A stretch of DNA of 64,000 bases from Absidia repens (Eukaryota; Mucoromycota; Mucoromycetes; Mucorales; Cunninghamellaceae), in contig MCGE01000001.1 in NCBI GenBank assembly GCA_002105175.1, positions 1,674,001 to 1,738,000 of the forward strand, in the 5' to 3' direction. The notes under the pieces were generated by a model. It had not been told where the DNA came from. It did not search any database and saw nothing but the letters and a program-made list of their open reading frames with translations. A program made the translations under genes and the position numbers. The first letter of the stretch is position 1. Each line of letters opens with the position of its first letter. Below, piece by piece: positions 39,584-51,204 of the stretch.

Positions 39584-40460
39584 TTTAGTTGTAGATATAG
39601 TCGTTGTATTAGTAGATTATTATTAGTTTTGAAATGAATAAAAATTATTGAACTATATATATAAATATATATTGTCTCTTTTTTTATCTTGCTATTGCTG
39701 AAACGAATGTGTCTTTTCTTTTTTATTGTTATGATTGAGCGAATAGTAGAAAAAGGAAAAGGAGGGTTTAGACTTGAAGGAATTTATTTCTTGCATCATA
39801 CATATTTGAGACTCATCAAATTCCTGTGATTTTGGATTCGATCATTGCTAGGACCCAAATTTTATCGATTGACCACGGAACTTTTTTTTCTATCTTTTAC
39901 TTTCAGGGGGGCCTATAAATATATACATTTATATATATCAGCATTCCCCGTCATTTTCATGCGGATCACACAAATCGCTTATGCTTATATATTAGGGGTC
40001 GATACCATCCTCCTTTTTTTTTTTTTTCTTGTTTGCCAATATCGTCCACGAATTTATTTATTTTTTGCACTAAAAAAAAAAAAAAGAGCCTATCATATCT
40101 CTTATTCAGCCAAGATCATATCATATTCGACTTTCCACAATGCGAGACATCATACCACGCAGACACTGCTTTTATTCCCGGTTTTACAAAACCCAGTCTC
40201 CATTACAAATATTAAATATATATAAACAAAGCAGAGTCCCAATTAGGACATGAAACAATAATAAATTTTTCGATTCGATTTTTTATTTGATAATGATGAC
40301 AAGAATATAAGAAACATTAAAAAAAAAAGGTACTAATAGAATAAATGCAGATATTAAGAGGGAGGGGTGTTCATAAAAATAAAAATAAAAAACAGGATGT
40401 ATATCTATGGGGGAAACAGGATGTATATCTATGGGGGAATTCAAATCAACTACCTATAAT
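39584..40460. other. Intergenic region, F-box gene / phytochelatin synthase
   Basis: AT-rich 880 bp: promoter of the F-box gene and 3' region of the phytochelatin synthase gene. It contains an exact 24-bp tandem duplication at 40391-40438. No coding sequence supported. Confidence 0.6.
40391..40438. repeat. Exact 24-bp tandem duplication
   Basis: A unit beginning AACAGGATGTATATC occurs twice back to back without a mismatch (40391-40414 and 40415-40438), just downstream of the phytochelatin synthase stop. Exact identity suggests a recent slippage or duplication. Confidence 0.9.
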
Positions 40461-42417
40461 CTAACAACAAGACGAGGAGGAAGCACTGCAGTCATCCGGC
40501 TTTTTTGTCCATCCAGGGCCACAGGTACAGAATGATTTTGTCAGTTCCTTGACTTCATGTGAAATCCGATCCACTTCGCGTTTCACCACATCGGTCATAT
40601 AGTCGTCTTGTCGATAACCTGTCAATGTATCTTGCAAGTCCCGAGGAAGAGAAGTATAAAGCATACTTGGTGAGCCTAGAATAAATAAAGTCGCAAAAGC
40701 CGCTTGTTGATCCACCCCTTGCGATGATGAGAGGTCGGTTGCCGTTTTTGATGTGGATGGTTGTGGTTGATGATGATCAGCGTATAACGTTTTAAATACA
40801 ATAGGATAAAGAGGTGATTGGGTAGTGTCATGTAAAAGGTGTTGAATATAGATGTTTGCTTCATCGTCGTCGTCATGCTGTTGTTGTGCTGAGTGTGCTT
40901 TGGAGGATGATATCGATTGATTTGCTAAAATGCGAGTGAATTCAGAAGGTACATTGCGTAGAACCACCTGAATGGCGTGCTCCAATGATCTAGGTTTCTC
41001 CAGCCACATGTTTTCAGGGATCCGTTTGCAAAAGCTTTGGGCAATGGTTGACCAATTTAATTGGGTAGATGGAGTAGATGGAGCTAGTGGAGTTGGTGGG
41101 GTTGTTGGATTTGATTCAAGTACTAATGATTGTGGTTGTGGTGGTAATGCTGCGGCAGTACAGCAATCTTCAGATGCCTTCATGTTGCAAAGTCGAACTG
41201 GAGGATGTTCCACATCATAACTGATCATAAAGTAGCCACGGGGACGACCGGTTGACTTGTCCATAGGGGCCATGGATTCATAGAGCATGTCAATAGGGCA
41301 CCAGTAGCTGGGGTATTTGTAGCGAGCAGTATCAAGCACCAGGACCATCTTGTTCGCGGGATTGTAGGCACCGATAGGAGAGAAATGGCCATCACCCGTT
41401 TGACCCAATGTCTTTCGAGAAAACGACACCACCAAAAACTTGTCCGATCGAGCTGTCACATCAATCACATCCTGTTGGAATTCTTCAAAGGTGAATGCCG
41501 GGGCTCGTTTAGCGATAACGTCACTATGGCATTTGGCGAGACACGCAAATTCGTCAAAGGTGATTCCGTTTTTCTTCATTTGTTCTTTCGATGAGCAGCA
41601 TTCCAATAATTCATCTATTGAAATGGTGGGAATAATTAAAAAATGAAAACAGAGTTGTGTAAGTTTGTTAGGACCTCAAGCATGATTTTCCCCCTCACCC
41701 GTAAACCTTAAATCAATTACCTGAGTACCACCTCCAAACACCTTTCCATCTTCGTTTAGGATCCACCGCCAAAGCATTGAGTACCATAGCCACTTACAAT
41801 AAACAAAAAAATAAATAAGTAAAACCTACTAATGTTCTTTTTTCTTTGTCTGAGATGCACTTACACGAGCTTGGACCACAATATGCAGGTTCAGATTGGG
41901 TAGTAAAGTTACCAGTTAAGGGAAAAAATCCCTCAGCATGATTGGCATCCATGGATTCCCGGAAAAATGCCTTTCCTTTGTTGGAAGAGAATTGCACTAA
42001 AGTCGAAGGTAGTTCTCGTTGATAGAAAGTGTTCTTTAGATCAGAGTCAGTATCGCTATTCAAACCCAATAGATCCTGGAAGGCAGTAGTGGCATTAGCA
42101 GAAGTCGACGGTGGTGTTGCTATTGCTGTTGTTGCTGTTGTTGCTGTAGGTGATGATGTTGATGATAATGATGACTGTGAGGGTGCTTTTTGTTTGGAGG
42201 AGATGGATAACGATGTCACGGCATCATGGCTATTGTTGATTTTGCCGGTGCTGGTGGTGTCAGTCGAATTGTTGATTTCTAGAGAAGGCAATGATGAAGT
42301 AGTTGATATATTTCTTGAACAGTTGGAGCAAAGTTGAGCCGACTTAATTGGTAGTTCTTTATTGACCTTTTTTTTGGAATGTAATCTTAAAGAAGAAGTA
42401 AAGACTTTCATACACAT
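40461..42417 (-). CDS. PCS1: Phytochelatin synthase
   Basis: 592 residues; exons 41865-42417, 41721-41792, 40461-41614. It condenses glutathione units into phytochelatins for chelation of cadmium and other metals. The N-terminal about 130 residues are Ser/Thr-rich and unlike plant enzymes. The catalytic peptidase-like domain follows (about 138-320): FYQRELP, QSEPAYCGPSS with the nucleophile Cys about 180, LNALAVDPKRRWKGVWRWYS, QTGDGHFSPIG with His about 284, and LDTARYKYP with Asp about 302. The Cys-His and His-Asp spacings (104 and 18) nearly match plant PCS1 (106 and 18), so the triad looks intact. The C-terminus ends in a cysteine-rich tail (CTCGPG ... SSSSCC). The start is the first ATG of the open first exon. 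It shares a 193-bp divergent promoter with RACK1. Confidence 0.93.
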
Positions 42418-42610
42418 TAGAAAATTGATATTTTGGAAAAAGAAAGGAGAAGTAGCAAAAAAGGAACTGCATTTTTTTTATAGATATTTATATGACTGGG
42501 CCAGGGCACGTTGAAATTGGAATTCCGCTCTGGCTCGAGAGGAGGCAAAAAAAAAAGTCGAGTGATATTGAAGGTGAAAGGATCTCCCTCTTTTCTTTAT
42601 TGCGAAACAA
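42418..42610. promoter_or_regulatory. Compact divergent promoter, phytochelatin synthase / RACK1
   Basis: Only 193 bp separate the two opposing start codons. The sequence is A/T-rich on the phytochelatin synthase side, with a TC-rich stretch (about 42582-42602) before the RACK1 ATG. I see no clear TGCRCNC-type metal response element. Confidence 0.6.
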
Positions 42611-43865
42611 ATGGACACTCTTACTCTTCGCGGCACTCTTGAAGGTAAAGAATGAGCAACATATATTACGATTAAAATGGATGATAAAGGATATGATGGA
42701 TGGATGGATAAAAGGATGGATAGATACGGAAGATACGAGAAATGCAAAGTATACTCACTCACTTGTTTTCTTTTCCTTCATTGTAAAAAGGTCATGGCAA
42801 CTGGGTCACTGCCATTGCTACTACTCCTGAAGCTCCTGATATGGTCTTATCTGCCTCTCGTGGTAAGTAGAAAAGGATATGATGACATGATAGGATTTTG
42901 CCACGGACGTAAAACGAACTTGACGAAATCTATGTGAATCACCAACAACAACCACCACAGCCAATCCATTACTATACCAACTGTGAAATCTGATCCACTT
43001 TCTTTTATTATTATTATTAGACAAGTCCATCCTTGTATGGCACTTGACCAAGGACGAAGTCAACTATGGTGTTCCTCGCAAGGCTTTGACCGGCCACAAC
43101 CACTTTGTTGAAGATGTTGCCATTTCTTCTGACGGTCAATTCGCTTTATCTGCCTCTTGGGATAACACTCTCCGTCTCTGGGACTTGAACACTGGCAAGA
43201 CCACCCGCCGTTTTGTCGGTCACACCAACGATGTTTTGTCTGTTGCCTTCTCCGCCGATAACCGTCAAATCGTGTCTGGTTCTCGTGACAAGTCCATCAA
43301 GTTGTGGAACACCCTTGGTGAATGCAAGTACAACATCACCGAAGATGGTCACTCTGAATGGGTTTCCTGCGTCCGTTTCTCCCCCAACCCTGCCAACCCC
43401 TTGATCATCTCTGGTGGCTGGGATAAGCTCGTCAAGGTGTGGGATTTGACCAAGCTCAAGCTCAAGGCCAACTTTGTCGGTCACAACGGTTATGTCAGCA
43501 CCGTCACTGTGTCCCCCGATGGATCTCTCTGTGCCTCTGCTGGTAAGGATGGTGTTGTTATGTTGTGGGATTTGAACGAATACAAGCACTTGTACTCTCT
43601 CGAAGCCGGTGATGTCGTCAACACTTTGACCTTCTCTCCTAACCGCTACTGGTTGTGTGCTGCCACCGCCTCTTCCATCAAGGTCTGGGATTTGGAATCC
43701 AAGTCCATCGTCGATGAACTCCGTCCCGAATTCGCTCAAGTTGGTAAGGGTCGTGCTTTGGCTCCTCAAGCTTTGTCCCTCGCTTGGTCTGCTGATGGCT
43801 CCACTCTCTTCTCTGGTTATACCGATAACCTCATCCGTGTCTGGGTTGTGTCTCGTAGCCTTTAA
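42611..43865 (+). CDS. CPC2: RACK1 / Gbeta-like WD40 protein of the 40S ribosome
   Basis: 316 residues; exons 42611-42644, 42791-42862, 43021-43865. Seven WD40 repeats fill the whole protein, with recurrent GH ... LWDL units, for example [31 protein letters not shown] and [15 protein letters not shown]. Length matches RACK1/Asc1/Cpc2 orthologues (about 314-319). The protein sits on the 40S head and links translation to kinase signalling. The two introns crowd into the first 85 codons. Codon use is strongly biased (AAG, GTC, TCC, GGT), unlike neighbouring genes, consistent with very high expression. Intron 2 has box C/D-like motifs (see separate entry). Confidence 0.97.
42871..43000 (+). ncRNA. 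Candidate box C/D snoRNA in RACK1 intron 2
   Basis: Inside the intron 42863-43020: box C ATGATGA at 42879-42885, box D CTGA at 42990-42993, with GGA before box C and TCC after box D able to pair as a terminal stem. Internal CTTGA and TATGTGA strings could serve as D' and C'. Yeast and animal RACK1 genes host intronic C/D snoRNAs (U24 in yeast ASC1), which raises the prior. No guide match to rRNA could be verified by eye. Confidence 0.3.
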
Positions 43866-44506
43866 TTCTTTTTGTTTTTTGCTTCCTGAATTTTTGAAAA
43901 AAAATAAAATAATAAAAAGACTTGTCTTTGTTGAAATATCTCTATTTTTTATTTTGTTGTTGTTGTTGTTGTCTCTTGTCTTCTTTTTTATTTCATTTTT
44001 TGTGGAATGATTTTTATTATGATGATGGGATGGAATGGTATTATTGTATGGAATAAAGTCATGAAGTATGGTTGATGAAGATATTGGAAGTTGATGGGTT
44101 TGAACGATGGTTATCATCATATGTGAATAATTACTTGGAATAAATTGAATGGAAGAAATGATTATTGGATAGTAAACTATATATCAAGATTGTGATAGCT
44201 GGAAGGCATGATAAATTTGCTGGATGATTTGATTTTATTGTTATATGTAGGGGATGACTATAATACTAACTGAAGTTGGGACAGAAGATAGGATGAATAA
44301 AGCCGGTAAAAACGAAGTAATAAAAAGTCATCTAAAGTATACAAATTCAAGACTTTTTCTTTTATAAAATCATGTACATATATATATATCTATATATAAA
44401 ATCAAAAGGCAACAATAAATAAAATAATGAAAAAAACCACTACACTATCATATATACTAAAAACTAAAAATACTATACTATACAATCTATACCTAATCAT
44501 TGAGTT
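43866..44506. other. Convergent 3' region, RACK1 / HIS1
   Basis: About 640 bp between two stops, with AATAAAATAATAAA near 43901, a GTT repeat (about 43957-43972) and AT-rich unique sequence. No gene seen. Confidence 0.6.
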
Positions 44507-45593
44507 CTAAACACGACAGTTGGTGAAGCCCATGACTAAAATGTCAGTGGCACCAACATCAGACAAGGCATCCATGATATCACCTTTGCGTTTCTTTTCA
44601 ATCATTGCCGACACAGAGACCCATCCTTCGTGCGAATCTAGGCTTGAGATAGTAGGTCCTTGACGACCAGGTGTGATCTTGACAGCTTCTGGCAAATGTT
44701 GACGTTCCACATTGAAGGTACAGAGTACATACTTGGAGGCTGTAATGACACCACGAATACGAGAAGTCAATTTGGTGATCAAATCTTGGTGTTGTGAGTT
44801 CTTATTGCCAATCAATACAGATTCAGTAGTCATCAAGGTGTGAATATCGTGAAGGCCGGCTGCGCGCATTGTTTCACCAGATTCTAATATGTAAAAATAA
44901 AAATTCATCAGTAAAAATCAACCGATGTTGCATTATCATCAACGCGGGAATGGCAATATCTACTTACCAACAAGATCGACTGGACAAGAAGAAAAAGAAA
45001 GAAAGAATGATATTAGTACAGAGCGTGCGCCATTTTCTACGATTTGATTGGCTGATAACAATGACAGAAAAATTTAATATCTACTTACTAATACCATCAG
45101 CAAGACCCAAAGCACAGGCAGCTTCTACAGAACCAGACACATAGTTGATGGTTGTTTTCTTGCCAAATTTAGCATCCAAGGGCTCAAATACCTTACGAGC
45201 AAAGGCATCAAAGCTGGTGACGATACGTTTACCACAAAGGGATTCTAAGGTTTGACTGGAGCCACTGACAGGTACTTGGACACAGAGACGACATTGACCG
45301 AAACCGAGTTCCATGAGTTGAGTGATCTTGTCCTTGACTTCGTTTTCTTCCACCATGTCTTGACCGGTGATCCCCAAATCCACATTACCTTCGGCAACGT
45401 ACTTTGGAATGTCGGCGGCAGGGAGGAAGATCAACGCCACAGGAAGATTGGTACTAAGAGCAATGTCTTGACGTGATCGACGGTTGAAGTGAATATCTGA
45501 TCCTTGGAGAAGTTGCATACATTGTTCGTAAAGACGACCCTTTTTGGGTACAGCGAATAAAAGACGATTGTCAAGATCTTTAACAAAATCCAT
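44507..45593 (-). CDS. HIS1: ATP phosphoribosyltransferase (histidine biosynthesis, first step)
   Basis: 297 residues, the same length as yeast His1. Exons (minus): 45089-45593, 44968-44979 (12 nt), 44507-44883. It joins ATP and PRPP to start histidine synthesis and is normally feedback-inhibited by histidine. Blocks seen: LLFAVPKKGRLYEQC at the N-terminus, GNVDLGITGQDMVEE, ITSFDAFARKVFE-like VTSFDAFARKVF, the PRPP-site region SGSVEAACALGLADGI, DLVESGETMRAAGL, and the C-terminal regulatory domain ending VMGFTNCRV. The 12-nt micro-exon supplies most of IDLV and joins SVEAACALGLADGI to ESGETM. The start is ATG at 45593; the upstream in-frame codons have no ATG. Confidence 0.96.
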
Positions 45594-45776
45594 GATGAGC
45601 AATTATAATGATTAAATCAAAGCAAAAAAAAAAAAAAAAGAAAAAGAAAATAGAATGGGTCAAAAGAATTTATATTTTTATTCGGAGTATAAAAAGTGAC
45701 AGATTATCTCGACAAGTATATCTATTTTTTTATTGCAAAAGAAAAGAAAGGATATAATCTAAACTAAATCTGCTAT

Positions 45777-47366
45777 CTAATGTTTAACTTCGCCACCAAG
45801 AGCACGCATAGTTGTTTCAAACATAAATACAGCAGCAGCATTTGTTGGAAAAGCGCGCAGGAAGGACGGTAAGAAGCCTACCGCAAAAAAATTAAAGAAC
45901 TGATTAAATCACCGCCCATCTACCCGCATTTTCCCCCCCCCACCTTCAATCTTTTTTACCTCGATAAAATCCTTGTAGTCCAGCAGTTTGATATATGTGT
46001 TTCATCACACAAGTAGCGGTTGGATACCGCCGTGGATGGACATCAGGTTGAGTCATATAAGTATTCTTGACCAGATCTATTATCAAAGTAATTGTGAGTC
46101 ATGCAAATCAATCAATGCCCACTCTATTATTTTAAGGTTGGTTTGGGCGAGAGTATAATCATAATACCTGTTGGATAACTTCCCATCCAAAACACAGTCG
46201 CGCTTAATCCACCTGCCAGAAATGACACTGATCCATCAGATAATCCATAACGTTTCAAGTTTCGAACAAATATCTATCCAATAAATAATAAAATTTTCAA
46301 CTTTTCCATCACCGTAATACTACTACTTTAATTTGTTTCTTACATCATAGGATCCCCAAAAACAAAAAACCAACTCCGGAAAAGCATTGTTGGTAATAAC
46401 CCAGTCCATAATCCTTGGATCCCATTATTTCGAACCACTTGACGGACACAATCCACCGGGCCTGAATACACTTTGGTGGCTGAATCGTATTGAACCTGCA
46501 AACGAGCCTTGATTTGTTCCACCGGCGTAGCTACAAATGATACCGTCAGACCTCCTGCTAGACCTGCCAAACCATGCTGAAATGGTGATAACGGTTTGTC
46601 GCCATTTCGTCGTTGTTGAAAGATACGTGCATTGTGTAAGGTCCCAAGCCTATTAAGAAAACAAAAAGATATAATTAGCTTCCCTTTGCCTTTGCACAGC
46701 CGATTCCACCCTTCCTGTTCCCCCTTCTGAAATAACAGTGCTATCTACGCAATTCTTTTCTTTTTTGAATTTACATAATGCTGTCCATAAACGCCCACCC
46801 AACTAAAGGTGGAGTACATCCCCGATATAGTGCCAACGGTCCTTCCAGCCTGACTGTCTTTACTAAACAATCAAGAGGTCCTTTGAATCGTCCTTCAGCA
46901 GCAGACGAGGTTTGGAGCCGAACCTTCACGGTATCTAAAAACAAAATAAAACCTTGTATTAAAAAAAAACAATAACATGGGCTTCTTATGTAAGTTACTT
47001 ACCAAAAGGATGACCAACTACGAGCTTCGTAATTCCAGATGCCATGCCGGCTGCAAACCCACGGAATCGATTGAAGATCGAGTTATCCTGTAGGTTGGGA
47101 TCGGCTCCTTCTTTCGTAGCAACTACTAGAGTGTAAGTAATAAAGAGTAGCAATAATATTAGTATATATATTTGGAAATATAGAGGTTCCAAAACAAACA
47201 GACAAACCTTGGGTCATGGCACTCACTAGAATGTTATGCAAAAAAGTTCGCCAGAAAGATAAAGAGGGAACGACCAAAAAAAAAAAAAAAAAGTACTAGT
47301 GGAGTCAAATTGAACATCCGCTCCTTCAAGTTCAAGTAAGGGCCAGGCTGGGGTTTGAATATCCAT
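45777..47366 (-). CDS. Mitochondrial carrier family (SLC25) protein, with a frameshift
   Basis: About 333 residues if the frame is restored. Exons (minus): 47297-47366, 47208-47225 (18 nt, optional), 47003-47125, 46775-46934, 46344-46649, 46168-46273, 45960-46076, 45777-45877. Three carrier repeats are visible with PxD/ExxK signatures: HPFDTVKVRLQ, TPVEQIKARLQVQY and YPTDLVKNTYMTQP. The group is near the carnitine/basic amino acid carriers of the inner membrane; the substrate is undetermined. In exon 46344-46649 a five-base A run (46358-46362, T on the coding strand) is one base short. The next residues should read VFWGSYD, but the given sequence reads GDPMM and a stop. An alternative upstream ATG lies at 47411. 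The 18-nt exon preserves frame whether used or not. Confidence 0.8.
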
Positions 47367-47411
47367 GACTAAGTTTTTCCACTGTAATATCCCACCCATT
47401 GAATATGACAC

Positions 47412-47749
47412 AGTTGTTGCAAAACAAAAGATAAATGTACCTCTGTTCTGAAGTATGTCTATCCGGATGCTTTACCACATAAATGATGATAAATTAGTGG
47501 CTCTTTTTATTACTATACAAATAATCTATTTTCAAAGTGAATGTTCCTGCATTTTTGGTAACGGGTTACACAAAATGCCGAATTGGTGAATAAGGATTGG
47601 AGACCGCTGGTTGGCCAAAATAATTTAGAAATAATAAACTTTCTTCAGTTTTCACACACCCCACTTTTTTCGCTTCTTCTTTCTTTTACCCATCTCTATT
47701 TTTATTTTTTATTTTTTACCTTAATTCTTTCTCTTTCTCCTTTACACTA
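47412..47749. other. Divergent promoter region, carrier / AcuK-ERT1-like factor
   Basis: About 340 bp, AT-rich, with a long TC/T-rich tract (about 47640-47745) before the transcription factor ATG. Nothing else recognised. Confidence 0.6.
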
Positions 47750-49219
47750 ATGACACAAAGTAGTACTACGGCTTCAAGTGGTAGTCTATCTGATTTGAAC
47801 TTCGGCTCGTTTTTCGGATTTGATCCACTAAACCACAATGGTGACAGTAACAGCAATAGCAACAACAACATTGATCTGGACGACAAACGGAAGAAGCCTT
47901 CAACTTTTAATACTTGTATTCATTGTCAGAAGGTTTGTGCTTTAGTCATATATTACAATCATTCACTACCTAATAAAAAATAAGAAAAAGGAAACTATCA
48001 ACTAAAAACACTTTTTTAACCCAAAGAACCATCTTTCCTCTTCTTTACGAAACTAGGCGCAACTCACTTGTGATGGCTGTAAGTTAAAATATGTATTGAA
48101 AAGGGGCCCAAAATCAAAGAGGTCTATCTAACTTGTTTTTTCATTGCAGCAAGACCTTGCCAGCAATGTATCAAACGAGACCTGGCTACGACATGCACTG
48201 ATGGGTCTCACAGAAAGGAAAAGCAAGAAACATTTGACCAGTGTAAGAGATTCAAAACAAACTCATATTCCCAATATTTGCCAAACTAATATGTTGCTAA
48301 TGGCTCTACAGTTACCCCGGCTACATCTTATTCACAACAAGATACTTCTTTAGGTATGACTCATTCTTTTAAAAACGACTGTCCAACATACTAACGACTC
48401 TTTTTCTTTTCTTTTCTTGTGTGTATATATGTATCATAGGCGCCAACTTTTTAGACACAAGTCAACTACTCAACTTTTCTCTTGCGGATCTCGGGTTTGG
48501 ATCAGAAACAGCAGGACTGGAGTATGGTGTCATTGGCAATATGCTACAAACTCCACTTGATCTTATGTCAGGCGCCACCGCTGTCACATCTTCGTCTCCA
48601 TCATCAGCATCCACATCGATCACAACACCGACCTCTATGGTTGGCAATGGACACATGATCTCCACTACATCATCAGCGACATCTATGGCTTCAACACATT
48701 CTCCACATACCACCACTACACCAGCACCGGCACAACACTCTCATATAGACTCCATGATTTCGTCGTCCTCCACTTCCATTGCTTTTAATCCTGCAGCAAC
48801 TACCTCAGCCTCATTTTCATCCAATGGACCATATTCATTCTCAGCATCTATGTCTCCAACAAAGAACATGCTTTTAAATCGTCAACAATCACATTCGAAT
48901 AACTGGGCCAATACATCGTCACCGCCAAATGAGCATCATTCACATCCGCATCACCTCAATGGCAATATGAAAAGGGAGAGTGTTGTATCAACATCGAATA
49001 ACAACAACGCCACCCCCACCAGTAGTAGTAGTCGAAGGAAAGGCAGCAATGGAAATACACCTGAGCAGGTATACAACAGTGTCCGAAAACCATTCAATTA
49101 TGCGGAAGGGTTTCATTATTTGATTCAATATGTGAAGCAAAGGTAAGTGATGTCATTTTTATCTGATGAAAAGATGGGCGGGGAAAAAAAGTATTAAAAC
49201 TGACGTGATCCTCTCTTTT

Positions 49220-49255
<36 letters not shown>

Positions 49256-49992
49256 GGCAGAGATGACCTGATGCGGATAAGTCGAGCACTGGCTTTGATT
49301 CGACCTTCCTTTTTAGCCCTGATTATGAACTTGACAGAAGAAGATTTGGTGTTTATGGAAAAATGTTTCCAGCGGACTCTCTTGGTAAAGAAGAATCATG
49401 ATGACATGTTTAAAAAACAAAATCTCAATCTTATCTTTTTTTTTTTTCTGGAATTGGATTCATAGGAATATGAAAAATTGATCAGTTTTTCAGGTACTCC
49501 GACCGTGGTTTGGCGAAGAACAGGTGAGGTGTGCTTGGCTGGTAAAGAATTCTCGCTATTGACTCAATGGACAAAGGATGCACTCTTAGGAAAGAAAACT
49601 TATATCTACGAGGTAAAAATGAAAATTATCTTAAGGTGTTGTTGTTTGACATGGGTAGCGTAGTAAGCTAATCTCCTTTATATACGTATAGTTAATGGAT
49701 AATCAATCAGCAGTGGAATATTGGGAACAATTCTCCAGGCATGCCTTTGACAATACCGACAAAGCTTGTATTCATTCATGTATTCTTCGAACTCCTCAAC
49801 AACGTCCGGTGCCATGTACCTTTTGCTTTACCATTAAACGCGACATCTTCGATTTACCTAGTGTGATTGTTGGAAACGTAAGTCTCAATGACTGTTGCTT
49901 AATCTCATTTTGACCATCATATACTGATATACTCTCTTTCTCTTTCTCTTTTTTTCCGAAAAAAAACATAGTTTTTACCTATTCTCAGCTAA
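47750..49992 (+). CDS. ERT1: Zn2Cys6 transcription factor with PAS-like domain, AcuK/ERT1 family
   Basis: 509 residues; exons 47750-47932, 48057-48078 (22 nt), 48150-48242, 48312-48353, 48440-49142, 49252-49384, 49466-49612, 49692-49877, 49972-49992. The Zn2Cys6 cluster (residues 56-84) is assembled across exons 1-3: C-x2-C-x6-C-x5-C-x2-C-x8-C, beginning CIHCQKAQLTCDGSRPC. A long Ser/Thr/His/Asn-rich middle follows. The C-terminal third ([20 protein letters not shown] ... [20 protein letters not shown]) fits the PAS region of ERT1/AcuK/RDS2 regulators, which control gluconeogenesis and non-fermentable carbon use. The intron before exon 6 ends in an uninterrupted (TA)n tract directly at the acceptor. 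The stop lies in a 21-nt last exon. Confidence 0.92.
49225..49250. repeat. (TA)n microsatellite at a splice acceptor
   Basis: An uninterrupted TA dinucleotide run reaches the AG of the intron upstream of exon 49252-49384 in the AcuK/ERT1-like gene, replacing the usual polypyrimidine tract. Confidence 0.85.
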
Positions 49993-51204
49993 TATATACT
50001 TTATCCCCTTTCCCTGTACTTTTCTATATACATATACTCTTATTCTTATTATTTTATCTATGTACACACGATCACAAACACACTTCTTTTTTTTTTTTTT
50101 TTTTACATTTACCATTATCATATCCTTGTCCAATTCTTTTTCTTTACCCTCTTATTTGTACCTTATTTATATATTTTAGCATAAAACACATCTTTTTTTA
50201 ATAGATGAAATAAACAAAGAAAAGCAAAAAAAAATATGCATTTATATGATATTATTTCACTATTTGGTTGTTTTTGAAGAGGGGTTATATGTGGAGGATA
50301 CATAGGGGGAATAATAATCAGGATCCACTGGTGACGGTGACATTTTACATGTCATACGACTGTCATATGATATCATACCATACCGAAAACGATATTCCGA
50401 TAAAATGTTTTGAAAAAAAGAAAAAAAAAAACTAGCGGTATACGTAGAGTGTGTCCGGAGTAGTGGAGATTACGTTGGAGTTATGGTCTAGGTTGATTCA
50501 TATGGATGCTAGAGGAAGGGGAGGGGAGAGGAATAGGTCAACGTTTCATACCAAGTGACCTGGAACTGTCAACTATTTGCTAGCGCTCTTTGGGGGCTGG
50601 AGGGGAGGGCAAGTGGTTATACAGAAATAAACTAGAAGGCAGTGTAAAATTCTCTATGTATATATATAGTGGAAGTTAAATACACAGTAAGGTCTAGATT
50701 AATTTCTATGTAGGTAGAGCATAAAAATGGCTATCTTTGATAATCAATGATCATATGACTGGACACGCAATGTTTGGGAAATAATCATAGTGGGTGAATT
50801 ATGGAGCAATTGTTTGATAATACATTCACAATTTAAGAAAGGCATTGAATTAAATGAAAACTATTTGAAGGAATGCGTCTAAACAGACATAATAACTACT
50901 TTTTCTCACTATATAATAATATGTAATGGGGTCATAGGATGTGTAATAAAAAGAACATCATTTATTTGAAGGAATATAATAGAAACTAAAACTAAAAGAC
51001 GAGGGGCTCACTATGACAAAGGATCCAATGGAGGGATCTATTGGAGGAATCATGAAGGGTACCGGAAGAATGATCACCACTAATCTAAAAGGATAATTGT
51101 AAAAGTGGATCTGAATACTATACAAGATAGACAAAAATAACTGGGGTACTTTTTAGTGTAGTATAACTTTGATCAAATGTATTCGAAGGGAAAGCTGATG
51201 CTAA

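Noticed and set aside
43146..44120. 324-codon open frame antisense to RACK1
   Set aside because: Shadow of the codon-biased RACK1 exon; the antisense protein has no family pattern.
47208..47225. 18-nt exon in the SLC25 carrier as a definite exon
   Set aside because: Its donor (GTTTGT) is weak and the frame closes with or without it, so it is only noted as optional.
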